36,760 bases of DNA, taken from positions 1-36,760 of the forward strand of contig JBEBSD010000062.1 in the NCBI GenBank assembly GCA_040394475.1. The letters run 5' to 3'. Position numbers and translations under genes: made by a program. Source of the stretch: JBEBSD01 sp040394475. GTDB taxonomy: Bacteria; Bacteroidota; Bacteroidia; Cytophagales; Spirosomataceae. Of this stretch, positions 26,501 through 35,247 are shown in pieces; within the stretch, counting starts at the first letter, position 1, and every line of letters begins with the position of its first letter. Below the pieces are notes generated by a model. The model had not been told where the DNA came from, ran no database searches, and was given only the letters and a program-made list of their open reading frames with translations.

Positions 26501-27683
26501 ACGTATAAAGTCCGAATTTTTCAAAGCTGGTGTAAACGGTATCTCCGCTAACCGTGATCCCACGAATGGCTGCGGTTTTTTCTCCTGTGTACGTGGCATT
26601 ATAAAATAACCGCCGAAAGTAGTTGGGCACCACGTTAACCTGATACACGCCAAAACTTGTCCCCAGCCACATCCCGCCGTTTTGATCGGCAAAAAAACTC
26701 CGGTTGACCACAGCTTCCCCTGACAGTTGATCATTAATATCCAGCAATATTGTGCCCGTTGAGTCCCGAAGACTTACCCCGTCCCACACTGCGCCGGTTT
26801 TGTCAAAGATATAACAAACCGGAAAAAGAGAATGTGACAAATCCGGTTGTTGTGCCCGTGGAAGCTCGTATCGGTTACCCGATTCATCAATTCTGTAGGC
26901 CTTAACTAAGCCATTGCTCTCATCTGTGGTCAGATAACAAAATTCGGTACCGGCATTGCGTTGTTCTAAACAAGTGGTAAAAAGGCTTTCTGAATGGCTA
27001 AACTGCCGAAGGACACGCCCTTCGGCAGTGAGTTCAACCAGAATTTGTCCATCAGCAATGGCCCAAACTGTATTCCTGATGGTTACCTGGCGAATTGTCA
27101 GTTGCTTGAACCCGGAAAGGCGGACATGCCGCAGACCCGTTTTGGGATGATAAGAAGAGAGTATTGCCGGGATAAAGTTCGCAAAAAATATAGTGCCGTT
27201 CGGGCTACCAAGCAGCCGCTGCGGCATATTTAAGTAGGTTCCAATGTGCTTTTTGCCAAATTTTTTTTCAAACGGAATTGTCACTCCCGTCAACGGATTG
27301 AACAGGGAAATCCGTGATTCGCCGAAGGGTCCCATGAGCCACAACATTCCATCAGCATCCTGAGCTATGGATTGTATGTCGTCAAAATCAAGTCCGTTGC
27401 GATCTTTGGTGAAGTTGGTGAATGTTTTACCGTCGAAGCGGCTAAGTCCAAACTTTGTGCCGAACCACATAAATCCCTGCCGGTCCTGAAAAATAGCATT
27501 TACCTCTCGGTGAGCGAGACCGTTCTCCGGACCATAGTGTTTCACCCATGCCACGTAGGGTCGGGCCGCGTTCGGTCGGGCGGCGTTCGGTCGGGCAATG
27601 TTCCGCTGGACCGCACCCGGTTGACCTATTGCCATGGTGCACAGCAAAATAAGTACGCTTGTTACGAGACTTATTGTTTTCAC
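23517..27683 (-). CDS. Hybrid two-component regulator: propeller/Y_Y_Y sensor, kinase, receiver, AraC HTH
   Basis: A 1388-residue one-chain signalling protein. A signal peptide (ending IGQ) is followed by an ARPNA repeat (15-bp units at 27559-27603). Next comes a periplasmic two-component-regulator propeller (repeats such as IFQDRQGFMWFGTKFGLSRF near residue 65) to about 700. A Y_Y_Y domain follows (NLPYGTYQLLIRAQ near 750), then a transmembrane helix at about 788-808. HisKA has H862 (NISHEFRTPL); HATPase_c has its N box near 978 (NLLTNAIKFTPAG) and GTGIGLALVREL near 1065. The receiver carries D1185 (LTDVMMPLKDG) and K1237 (YLTKPF). The C-terminus is an AraC DNA-binding domain. In Bacteroidota such hybrids usually sense oligosaccharides and control neighbouring genes; the T9SS gene downstream is a candidate target. 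Confidence 0.95.
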   Translation of the reverse strand: MKTISLVTSVLILLCTMAIGQPGAVQRNIARPNAARPNAARPYVAWVKHYGPENGLAHREVNAIFQDRQGFMWFGTKFGLSRFDGKTFTNFTKDRNGLDFDDIQSIAQDADGMLWLMGPFGESRISLFNPLTGVTIPFEKKFGKKHIGTYLNMPQRLLGSPNGTIFFANFIPAILSSYHPKTGLRHVRLSGFKQLTIRQVTIRNTVWAIADGQILVELTAEGRVLRQFSHSESLFTTCLEQRNAGTEFCYLTTDESNGLVKAYRIDESGNRYELPRAQQPDLSHSLFPVCYIFDKTGAVWDGVSLRDSTGTILLDINDQLSGEAVVNRSFFADQNGGMWLGTSFGVYQVNVVPNYFRRLFYNATYTGEKTAAIRGITVSGDTVYTSFEKFGLYTCNTAGESVKKLLSDPRHGPTVALMDHPPGRLMLGLANQLIDYDRKTGAQTAFQLPDNTTIWAMHPFGPGRWLAGGRLGLWLIHSKTGQVEFFARYNQFKELAQSHVLHIAPDRNGTYWLCSGTGFYTVDPVKGITARYWSGGKGHFYLPADAYEHFYQDKNGTYWLGTANSGMIRWDRQQHKYRQFRRSEGLTNDNIHAIYPDGRGRFWLSSDRGIMQFDPVRLTTRAYFTQDGITHDEFNRIAHFQDKTGKIYFGGLNGITSFDPRDFENEKPPAPLSMRMVAFRQFDNSLGQLIDKTEELAKTQQIIIRPGEQTAVLEFAMPNFANAEKNMYAYQFKGLENAWTQQTESSLRLGNLPYGTYQLLIRAQAGNGQWSANTLTIGIDVRRPFYLQAWFVVLAVLLSFAGIWGWFKWRIWKHRHEQMLLQAQISHATARIEHDKKVIERQAESLHQLNETKSRFFANISHEFRTPLTVILGMTSELKRYKPDEVVDRSRRVADLIERNGSSLLRLINQILDLSKLESGAMSWQPTQVDLVRFVRYVAESFDTIAAAKDIQLHFQPDEQVLETDFDKDKLQDILSNLLTNAIKFTPAGGQVYLRLASAVGEDAPPLGSPGYYEAVSPVPQPNEEWIYICVRNTGPGIEDDKLPLIFDRFFQVSGQPASETGGTGIGLALVRELVSLMQGGLAVRSAPGQGAEFVVRFRRTRKAPIGTLPHAEPVYDNPDMPYAAGVTDESAEGKPVLLLVEDNEDVAAYIGSAISADYHIIRGDNGQAGIDLALENIPDLILTDVMMPLKDGYELCDTLKNNPATSHIPIVMLTARAGVSDKVSGLRRGADAYLTKPFQRDELEVVLSNLLQSRRRLQAYYSQQVKELSGPHPVEESESLEYLFLQRLRSVLEAQWGNNPSSIETIYQQIGMSRSSLHRKMIALTGMSVTRYDRSLRLTQARHLLTTSPMTISEVAYAVGFDDPKYFSRLFSEQFDQSPTEFRRLGQ

Positions 27684-28171
27684 AAGATTGAGTAAATCTG
27701 AAGAGGAAACAGATCGGATTTATATCCTAAGCTTGAAGATAATAGGTAAATTCCGGGAAACATCGATGACCGAAAATTTAGTTCTGAAATTTCTTATATC
27801 CGATTGAAACCTACCCCAAAGAACGGTACCGGCCGCCCAGCCCTTTTTCAACCGTGAAAGGGCCGTATCCGGTCACAAAAGCCCCGCATTGCTGTGGGGC
27901 CTTTGTGACCCATAGGGGAAGGAACTCGAACTGGTTGATAGCGGAATTGAGGGTTTTGGCGGAGATTTTGGTAGCGTAAATAAATCTCATCGGTAGTATT
28001 TTTTTTGCACTTCGAATTTACCCTTATGAGATTTGATGGCGATTAACGCTGTTAGAATATAAACGGGGTATAATTATTCTATTGGTAAATTACAGCCGAA
28101 AAATGCTTTAATTGGTATCTTGGTGTTTATTGTGATACTAAGACTTGTTAGAAAGTGATGACATTCTCCTC
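27684..28171. other. Divergent intergenic region between sensor and type I RM operon
   Basis: About 490 bases without a gene. It holds the palindromic repeat at 27871-27910 and a tail at 27911-27987 that recurs in two separated pieces at 19455-19705. The bases from about 28000 to 28170 are AT-rich and probably contain the hsdR promoter, but no clear TTTG / TAnnTTTG pair at proper spacing was found. Confidence 0.5.
27871..27910. repeat. 40-bp near-perfect palindrome, shared with 19658-19705
   Basis: GGTCACAAAAGCCCCGCA (27871-27888) and TGTGGGGCCTTTGTGACC (27893-27910) are inverted arms with two mismatches and a TTGC loop. The inner part is the same hairpin as at 19667-19686, and the following GACCCATA(A/G)GG is shared. 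On the minus strand it would resemble a terminator with a T run, but no minus-strand gene ends here. It is most likely a dispersed repeat. Confidence 0.75.
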
Positions 28172-31100
28172 ATGAGTAAATCTTCCAATTTTAAATTCCT
28201 CGAAAACGAATATCCTATTCTTTATCAGATAGGGATCCTTGCCGAACATAATCTCCACCAGGATCCGGCAACTTCTCTTTGGAAAATGAGGGTATTCGGG
28301 GAAAAGATGACTGAAATTCTGTTTAAAGAGCATGCGCTGGAATTTCCAGTCGAAAATACCTTTGTCAACAGGCTCAGGCAACTGAGTGACGAGCGGATTC
28401 TCCCGTCTGCAATCAGGGACCTTTTTCATTTTGTGAGGATCAGGGGGAATAAGGCCTCCCACGACCATACAGGTACGTTCAGCGACGCAAAGCAGGCGCT
28501 GGTTTCAGGCTTTAAGTTGTCGGTATGGCTCTACGAGGCTTACTCAGAAGAGAACGCCGATATTCGATACCTGAAGTTTGAAGAACCAGAGAACCACGCC
28601 TCCGGTCATCAGCTGAACCAGTTAGAGCAGGACTATAAGGAACTGGAAGCGAAGTATGCCGGGCTGCTGAAGGAACGGGCTACGAATGGCATCTCACAAG
28701 AGAAACAGAAAGATATCGCGGAGCGGTCCGCAAAATCCGCCAGGAAAATCGACTGGTCGGAGCAGGAGACACGGGAGCTGATCGACGAGCAGCTTAGAAG
28801 CGCAGGCTGGGAGGCCGATAGTCGTCAGATTAATCATAAATCCAACAGGACTGTGCCGGAGAAAGGCAGGGATCTGGCCATTGCCGAATGGCCGGTTGCT
28901 CATGGGTGGGCGGATTATGCGCTGTTCATCGGAGAAGAATTATATGGAATCGTAGAAGCCAAAAAATACAAACAGGATATCTCGACCGACCTCGGTCAAT
29001 CGAAACGGTATGCTGCCGGAATTTCGACGCCAGAAGGAATCAAGTTGCTGGGAGAGTGGGATACTTACAAAGTACCTTTTCTTTTCTCGACCAATGGCAG
29101 GCCTTATCTTGAGCAGATCAAAACCAAAAGTGGCATTTGGTTCCTGGATGTGCGCCGAAGCACCCATCTGCCCAAACCGCTGCAGGGATGGTACTCACCG
29201 GAGGGGCTGGTTAAGCTCCGGCAGCAGGACATAGAGAAAGCCAATCAGAAGCTGGCCGCTTCGCCGCTTGATTTTCTTCAGAACAAAGCCGGCCTCGGCC
29301 TGCGCGATTACCAGATAAGGGCTATTGAGGCGGTTGAAGACAAAATCATACGAAACCCAACCGACCGGAGAGCGCTGGTGGCGATGGCTACCGGCACAGG
29401 CAAAACGCGGACGGTGATCGGGTTGTGTTACCACCTTATCCAGACCAACCGGTTCAATCGGATCCTGTTCCTGGTAGACCGTACCATTTTGGGAACGCAG
29501 GCGGCGGATGCGTTCAGGGATAATAAAATCGAGCAGCTTAATACCTTCGCTGATATCTACGAGATTACGGGGCTCCGCGACGCCATACCGGGTGTGGATT
29601 CCCGCCTTCATTTTGCTACCGTACAGAGTATGGTTAAACGGCTTTTTTATAGTGATGATACTACGGCCATCCCCACCGTAGACCAATACGATTGCATTGT
29701 GATCGACGAGGCGCACCGTGGGTACCTGCTCGACAAAGAGCTGGATGAAGACGACCTCGACTTCCGTGATCAGATGGACTATGTGAGTAAGTACCGTAAA
29801 GTGCTCGACTATTTCGACGCCTATAAAATCGGGCTTACCGCAACGCCTGCGCTCCATACGACCGATATTTTTGGAAAGCCGGTGTATACCTACGCCTACC
29901 GGGAGGCTGTGATCGATGGCTTCCTGATCGATCATGACCCGCCGAGACTTATCCGGACAAGGTTGAGCGAAGAGGGGATTCATTGGAAAGCGGGCGAAAA
30001 GCCTACCGCCTATGATGATGAGTCAAACACGATTGTAGAGCTGCACGAACTGGATGACGAGCTGCAGTTCGACGTGTCCGGCTTTAACAGGCGGGTCATT
30101 ACTGAGAGCTTCAACCGGACAGTGGTAAAATACCTGGTGCAGGAGCTCGATCCGGATGGCGAGGAAAAGACACTGATCTTTGCCGCTACAGACAAACACG
30201 CAGACGACGTAGTCAATTACTTGCGGGAGGAGTTCCAGCAGATCGGCGTCCGTTTTCCCGAAAGAGCTATCCAGAAAATCACCGGCAGTATTGACGACCC
30301 GCAGTCGATGGTCAGGCAGTTTAAGAACGAGAAGTATCCGGTCATTGCAGTGACGGTCGATTTACTGACAACCGGCGTGGATGTCCCACCGATATGTAAC
30401 ATTGTTTTTCTGCGCCGGGTCAAATCCCGTATTCTGTATGAGCAGATGCTCGGCCGGGCCACGCGCCGTTGCGACGAAATCGGGAAAGAAGCCTTCCAGA
30501 TTTACGATGCCGTAGGGTTGTACGAAACACTGGAAGATTACACTCAGATGAAACCGGTGGTGGTGAGTCCGGCTGCCAGTTTCCGGCAGCTGGCAGACGA
30601 GCTGGACCAGATCACTGATGAAGACCGGGCGAAACTACAGGTAGAGCAGATCATTGCGAAATTGCAGCGTAAGAGGTTGCAGATTGCGAGCGGATCCGGC
30701 CTCGAATCTTTCATGTACTACGCCAAAGATAAAAACGTAAACGAATTCCTGGCGTCGCTGAAGACAGGGAGCCTCCAGGAAAACATTCAGCAGATCAAGG
30801 CGCTTGACAGCTTATGGAAGTTCCTAGATGAAACAAACTTTTCCAAACGTCCTGTTTATTTCTCCGAACACGAGGACAGCCTGCTAGGAGTGGATACGGG
30901 ATACGGAAAATCCAAAAAGCCGGAAGATTACCTGACAAGCTTTGCCGATTTTATCCGGACGAAGCAAAACGAAATAACGGCTTTGAAAGTGGTTCTTACG
31001 CGCCCGACCGAACTGGATCGGCGGTCGTTGCGCGAATTATCCATAGCTTTGGCGCAGGAAGGATACGATACAAGAAAGGTGAAAGCCGCCTGGAAACAGG

Positions 31101-31423
31101 CCCGCAACCAGGACATCGGCGCCGATATCATTTCCTTCATCCGGACGCTCGCGCTGGGCAGCTCGCTGGAAAGCCAGGAGGAACGGGTGAAGAAGGCCGT
31201 CGACAAAGTCCGTGCCATGCGCCCCTGGAACAAGGTGCAGCAGAAGTGGCTCGACCGGTTCGAAAAGCAGCTGATAAAGGAAACGGTGCTGCAAGTGGAA
31301 GACCTTGACGACTCGCCGTTCAACGATGCCGGCGGGTTCAGACATTTAAACAAAACCTTCGATGACCGGCTCGAAGAAGTGATTAATACCATTAACAAAA
31401 ACCTGTACCAGGAAACTGCCTGA
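28172..31423 (+). CDS. hsdR: Type I restriction endonuclease subunit R
   Basis: The motor and nuclease subunit of a type I restriction-modification complex, 1083 residues from the ATG at 28172. An N-terminal DUF4145-like helical domain covers residues about 1-130. The PD-(D/E)xK nuclease has D248 and E262-x-K264 (GIVEAKKYKQD). The SF2 translocase has Walker A at K411 (MATGTGKT), a D512-EAH box and downstream motifs (LTATPAL, LTTGVDVPPI, QMLGRATRR). The C-terminal helical region binds the methylase core. All expected catalytic residues are present, so it should be active. A TTG at 28145 would add nine residues, but MSKSSNFKFLENEYP matches the family N-terminus. The hsdM start follows the stop after two bases. 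Confidence 0.95.
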   Translation: MSKSSNFKFLENEYPILYQIGILAEHNLHQDPATSLWKMRVFGEKMTEILFKEHALEFPVENTFVNRLRQLSDERILPSAIRDLFHFVRIRGNKASHDHTGTFSDAKQALVSGFKLSVWLYEAYSEENADIRYLKFEEPENHASGHQLNQLEQDYKELEAKYAGLLKERATNGISQEKQKDIAERSAKSARKIDWSEQETRELIDEQLRSAGWEADSRQINHKSNRTVPEKGRDLAIAEWPVAHGWADYALFIGEELYGIVEAKKYKQDISTDLGQSKRYAAGISTPEGIKLLGEWDTYKVPFLFSTNGRPYLEQIKTKSGIWFLDVRRSTHLPKPLQGWYSPEGLVKLRQQDIEKANQKLAASPLDFLQNKAGLGLRDYQIRAIEAVEDKIIRNPTDRRALVAMATGTGKTRTVIGLCYHLIQTNRFNRILFLVDRTILGTQAADAFRDNKIEQLNTFADIYEITGLRDAIPGVDSRLHFATVQSMVKRLFYSDDTTAIPTVDQYDCIVIDEAHRGYLLDKELDEDDLDFRDQMDYVSKYRKVLDYFDAYKIGLTATPALHTTDIFGKPVYTYAYREAVIDGFLIDHDPPRLIRTRLSEEGIHWKAGEKPTAYDDESNTIVELHELDDELQFDVSGFNRRVITESFNRTVVKYLVQELDPDGEEKTLIFAATDKHADDVVNYLREEFQQIGVRFPERAIQKITGSIDDPQSMVRQFKNEKYPVIAVTVDLLTTGVDVPPICNIVFLRRVKSRILYEQMLGRATRRCDEIGKEAFQIYDAVGLYETLEDYTQMKPVVVSPAASFRQLADELDQITDEDRAKLQVEQIIAKLQRKRLQIASGSGLESFMYYAKDKNVNEFLASLKTGSLQENIQQIKALDSLWKFLDETNFSKRPVYFSEHEDSLLGVDTGYGKSKKPEDYLTSFADFIRTKQNEITALKVVLTRPTELDRRSLRELSIALAQEGYDTRKVKAAWKQARNQDIGADIISFIRTLALGSSLESQEERVKKAVDKVRAMRPWNKVQQKWLDRFEKQLIKETVLQVEDLDDSPFNDAGGFRHLNKTFDDRLEEVINTINKNLYQETA

Positions 31424-31425
31424 TA

Positions 31426-32889
31426 ATGAGTGCTGAAGAAATTGCGAATAAGCTCTGGAGTTTGTGTAACGTATTGCGCGACGACGGCGTAACCTACCAC
31501 CAATACCTCAATGAACTGACCTATATCCTGTTCCTGCGGCTTTCCGAAACAAAGGGATTTGAGGAAGACATACCGGATGAATACCGGTGGTCAACCCTGA
31601 AGGCGATCAATGATAACGTAACCCTTTTCGACACCTACCGCGAGCTCCTGGCTACCATCAGCGTGAAGTCTACCAATGCCACCGTGGCGGAGATCTACAC
31701 CAATGCTTCTACCACGCTTCGGAAACCGGTCAACCTTCGGACGCTCGTGACGACCATCGACGCCATTAATTGGTACGATGAGCATGAGCAGGACAAGATC
31801 GCTACCATTTACGAAGAGCTCCTGGAGAAAAATGCCGGGGAAAAGAAAAGCGGCGCAGGGCAATACTTCACCCCGCGCCCGCTGATCAACGTGATGGTAG
31901 AACTGGTAGTACCCAAACTCGGCGAGCGCTGGAATGATCCTGCCGCCGGTACCTTTGGCTTTATGATTGCAGCTGACCAGTACCTCCGCAATAGATATGA
32001 TGATTATTACGCACCTGAAGCAAACCAGAATTTTCAAAAATACGACGCTTTCAGCGGCTGCGAACTCGTGCAGGACGCCCACCGGCTGGCTCTCATGAAC
32101 GCTAAGCTGCACGGCTTGGAAAGCGATATTGTTTTAGGCGATACCTTGTCTGAAATTGGGACAGAAAAAGCTTTTAGAAATTTCGATGGTGTATTGGCAA
32201 ATCCACCATTCGGTACCAAGCAAGGGGGCGAGAAGCCATCACGCAGCGACCTATTGTTCAAGACCGGCAACAAACAGCTCAATTTCCTGCAGCATATCTA
32301 TCGTTCGCTAAAAAAAGACGGACGTGCCCGCGCCGCGGTGATATTGCCGGATAACGTCCTGTTTGAGGACGGCGACGGCCGCAGGATCCGCCAGGATTTG
32401 ATGGACAAGTGTAACCTGCACACCATCCTACGCCTGCCTACCGGGATTTTCTACGCGGCCGGTGTAAAAACCAACGTATTGTTTTTTACCCGCGGCACCG
32501 GCGAAACCGACAACACCAAAAAAGTCTGGTTTTACGACATGCGGACTGCCGCCCCCAGCTACGGCAAACGAACACCCTTTACCCGGGCCGCCTTTGCCGG
32601 TTTCATCAACGCCTACACGGGCGGAGTGGGTATCGACCAGGTGCGGGACGCCTACGACGGCACCGTAGACGATGAGTTGCGCAGCCGCGTTGAAGACGAA
32701 CGCTGGACCTCCCTCACCCGCGAGGAAATAGCCGCAAAAAATGATTCACTCGATCTGGGGCTGATGGCCGAGGCCGGTACCGGCCTCGGTGCGAATGTTG
32801 AGGAACCGTTGGATATTGCGAGAGAGGCTGCGGAGGAGTTGAAGGGGATACAGGTTGAGTTGGAGAAATTAATGGAATTATTGGGATGA
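31426..32889 (+). CDS. hsdM: Type I N6-adenine methyltransferase subunit M
   Basis: The modification subunit, 487 residues. An N-terminal HsdM helical domain (EEIANKLWSLCNVLRDDGVTY) is followed by the methylase domain with SAM-binding motif I at D171-PAAGTFGF and the catalytic motif IV NPPF at 259-262. GQYFTPRPLINVMVELV, the usual lead-in to motif I, is intact. Together with HsdS it methylates adenine in a bipartite target; with HsdR it forms the restriction complex. Its TGA overlaps the hsdS ATG (ATGA at 32886-32889), which ties the amounts of M and S. Confidence 0.96.
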   Translation: MSAEEIANKLWSLCNVLRDDGVTYHQYLNELTYILFLRLSETKGFEEDIPDEYRWSTLKAINDNVTLFDTYRELLATISVKSTNATVAEIYTNASTTLRKPVNLRTLVTTIDAINWYDEHEQDKIATIYEELLEKNAGEKKSGAGQYFTPRPLINVMVELVVPKLGERWNDPAAGTFGFMIAADQYLRNRYDDYYAPEANQNFQKYDAFSGCELVQDAHRLALMNAKLHGLESDIVLGDTLSEIGTEKAFRNFDGVLANPPFGTKQGGEKPSRSDLLFKTGNKQLNFLQHIYRSLKKDGRARAAVILPDNVLFEDGDGRRIRQDLMDKCNLHTILRLPTGIFYAAGVKTNVLFFTRGTGETDNTKKVWFYDMRTAAPSYGKRTPFTRAAFAGFINAYTGGVGIDQVRDAYDGTVDDELRSRVEDERWTSLTREEIAAKNDSLDLGLMAEAGTGLGANVEEPLDIAREAAEELKGIQVELEKLMELLG

Positions 32890-34316
32890 TGGAAAGAGAT
32901 TTGCCTGAAGGGTGGACATACATTCGAATTGGTGATGCTTTCACGTCCGTAAAGGATAAAATAGAGCCGGAAGGAAATCAGTCTTATAAATATGTAGGGC
33001 TGGAACATTTGGCTAAAGGTGGAGGAATAGAGGCCATAGGAGATTCGGCTTCTTTGAAGAGTACAAAAACACTTTTCAAATCCGGCGATGTTTTATATGG
33101 GAAACTACGGCCGTATTTAAATAAGCACGCGATTACCGATTTTGAAGGCGTTTGCTCTACCGATATTTTAGTTTTTCGAGGAGGAAATATTGATTCATCA
33201 AAATTCTTAAATTACTACTTAGGTACAAGTGAAGTAGGGGCGTTTGCAAACGAGAATTCTCAGGGAATCAATTTGCCTAGAGTTTCAGGCAAAATAATGG
33301 AGAACCTACTGATTCCTCTCCCTCCTCTCGCCGAGCAAAAGCGAATTGTTGCTAAGCTAGATGCAGCCTTTGCGCATTTGGAGAAGATCAAAGCCAGCCT
33401 GGCCCGTATTCCGGAGCTGCTGAAACGTTTCAGGGAGGCGGTGCTGACGCAGGCGGTGACGGGGAAGTTGACTGAGGAGTGGAGGAGGGGGAAGGAGTTG
33501 AATGTAAGTGGTGAAATTGCTTTGATAAAGCAACAACGCCTTAAACAATCGAAGAATGGCAAAAGGAAAAAGATTACGTTTGAAGAGTGTTGCGACACAA
33601 GTCCGATTGATACTTGGGCGAGAATTTATTTAGAAGAAATTTTTGATATTGAGACCGGGGCAACACCAAAAAGGGATGTAGGTGAATATTGGCAAGACGG
33701 TACTATTCCTTGGATTAAGTCAGGACAAGTTGCCAATGGATACATTACCGAGGCTAACGAGTATGTAACTGAAAAGGCTCTCTATGAAACGAATGTGAAG
33801 GTTTATCCAGTCAATACGATTTTGGTCGCGATGTATGGAGAAGGAAAAACGAGAGGTCAAGTTGGTATCTTGAAGCTAGAGGCCACGAGTAATCAGGCCA
33901 TAGCTGCTATGGTGAATCCTTCTTTGCCTTTTGAGACAATAAAATATGTATATTATTTTGGTTTGAGTCAGTATGTCAATATTAGAAACCAGGCGAGCGG
34001 GGGAAATCAACCCAATCTAAATACAGGAAAGATCAAAAAATGGGTAATAGATTTTCCTCCTCAAGCGGAACAACAGGAAATCGTAAATCGTATCGAATCC
34101 CTTTTTTTTACCGCCGACGCCATCGAATCCCAATACAACTCCCTAAAACAAAAAATCGACGCTCTTCCGCAAGTCCTACTCGCCAAAGCCTTTCTCGGTG
34201 AGCTGGTTCCGCAGGATCCGGCTGACGAGCCTGCGGCAGTTTTGCTGGAAAAGATCAGGAAGGAAATGGGGAAGTTGGGGAAGAAGGTAGGGGTGGTGGA
34301 TATTGTAGAGGGGTAA
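32886..34316 (+). CDS. hsdS: Type I specificity subunit S
   Basis: The DNA-recognition subunit, 476 residues, with two target recognition domains (TRDs). TRD1 covers residues about 1-145 (LPEGWTYIRIGDAF ... LPRVSGKIMENLLIPLPPL). It is followed by the first conserved helical spacer (AEQKRIVAKLDAAFAHLEKI ... AVLTQAVTGKL). TRD2 covers about 235-395 (TWARIYLEEIFDIETGATPK ... QPNLNTGKIKKW). The second spacer (AEQQEIVNRIESLFFTADAI ... LAKAFLGELV) is full length. The TRDs are visibly more AT-rich than the spacers, the usual mark of TRD exchange. No second or partial hsdS is present in the window, so shuffling within this locus is not suggested. Confidence 0.95.
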   Translation: MMERDLPEGWTYIRIGDAFTSVKDKIEPEGNQSYKYVGLEHLAKGGGIEAIGDSASLKSTKTLFKSGDVLYGKLRPYLNKHAITDFEGVCSTDILVFRGGNIDSSKFLNYYLGTSEVGAFANENSQGINLPRVSGKIMENLLIPLPPLAEQKRIVAKLDAAFAHLEKIKASLARIPELLKRFREAVLTQAVTGKLTEEWRRGKELNVSGEIALIKQQRLKQSKNGKRKKITFEECCDTSPIDTWARIYLEEIFDIETGATPKRDVGEYWQDGTIPWIKSGQVANGYITEANEYVTEKALYETNVKVYPVNTILVAMYGEGKTRGQVGILKLEATSNQAIAAMVNPSLPFETIKYVYYFGLSQYVNIRNQASGGNQPNLNTGKIKKWVIDFPPQAEQQEIVNRIESLFFTADAIESQYNSLKQKIDALPQVLLAKAFLGELVPQDPADEPAAVLLEKIRKEMGKLGKKVGVVDIVEG

Positions 34317-34351
34317 AATAGACATCCAAAACATTCATTTATTCGCATACA

Positions 34352-35239
34352 ATGGAGAAATATCAGATTAGTAATCCCTATTCAGGTCCGATTTTGGAAA
34401 TATCTGAAGGAGAGTTCACTGAAATCAGGCGCGCAGTGGAGAACCTGAAAAATCTTCTCTCTTTAACAGAGAACTATGAGATGGTTGTCGAGAGCTTCAA
34501 GGATTTCAAGCAAACAAAATTTTCGGAAGAGTTGAAGATCTCAATTCATAGCCGGGAAGACTACCATTGGGTATACGATTGCAGGTTAATTTTAAATACG
34601 AAACTATACGGTTACCTTTCGGTAGCGAAATATTTCAATGATTCGGCGTGCAGAATTTTAAGAAAGTTACTCTCCGAAGAAGACGCAACGAAATTCAAGA
34701 AAAAGCAAGACGAGTTTTATGATACAAGATGGGGTTATAGGTTTTCAGAAGAACTTAGGAATTATACACTTCATTACAAACCTCCCGTTCATACCATTAG
34801 CCACCAATCTAAATGGGAGGGCGATCCAGCTTCTGAAGCTTCTTTTCTCGTCAGAAACATGGCACTCTCGGTTCCAAAACAGGTATTAGTAAAGGATAAG
34901 GCGTTTAAGAAAAGAGCTTTAGAGGGTGTGGATGAGTCTGTCGACATTTTGAAAGCTGTGGAAATTCATATGGAGAGTATCTGGGAGTTACATGCCTATC
35001 TTATCCAAGAGCTTTACCAAGTCGGTGGTATTTCGCGAAAAAAGGTAGAGGAGATCCTGCAAGGTTTTCCATGCGAAGCCGGCGAAACAGCTTCTTATCT
35101 CCGGGCCAGCAGAAAATCAGAGGAATCGATAGTCGAAGAATTTCCAATTCTGTTAAAATGGGACGACTTAAGGCTATCCAGAATTAAGAAACTAGGGAAC
35201 TTGAAAAACCTGACCAAATCATACTACTCGGGGAAATAG
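34352..35239 (+). CDS. Unrecognised protein with HEPN-type R-N-x3-H motif, in type I RM operon
   Basis: A 295-residue, mostly helical protein of no recognised named family, 35 bases after hsdS and in the same direction. Residues about 70-200 look like an antiparallel helix bundle. At 136-141 it carries R-N-Y-T-L-H (ELRNYTLHYKPPVHT). R-x4-H with a polar residue after R is the catalytic signature of HEPN ribonucleases, which occur in AbiU2/AbiV-type abortive-infection proteins, MNT-HEPN toxins and Cas13. A paired FxDSACRILRKLL helix precedes it. The C-terminal 100 residues have no motif I recognise. Its base composition is more AT-rich than hsdR and hsdM. If HEPN, it may be a tRNA- or mRNA-cleaving backup to restriction, like PrrC or RloC in other type I loci; that is inference. 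Confidence 0.75.
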   Translation: MEKYQISNPYSGPILEISEGEFTEIRRAVENLKNLLSLTENYEMVVESFKDFKQTKFSEELKISIHSREDYHWVYDCRLILNTKLYGYLSVAKYFNDSACRILRKLLSEEDATKFKKKQDEFYDTRWGYRFSEELRNYTLHYKPPVHTISHQSKWEGDPASEASFLVRNMALSVPKQVLVKDKAFKKRALEGVDESVDILKAVEIHMESIWELHAYLIQELYQVGGISRKKVEEILQGFPCEAGETASYLRASRKSEESIVEEFPILLKWDDLRLSRIKKLGNLKNLTKSYYSGK

Positions 35240-35247
35240 ACTTAGGA

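Noticed and set aside
27871..27940. tRNA-like 3' end (CGAAC, CCATAGGGG) with terminator hairpin
   Set aside because: No anticodon or D arm could be folded around it on either strand; the part shared with 19658-19705 shows it is a dispersed repeat.
32886..34316. Phase-variable, invertible hsdS locus
   Set aside because: Only one complete hsdS is present, and no inverted partial hsdS or recombinase gene was seen in the window.
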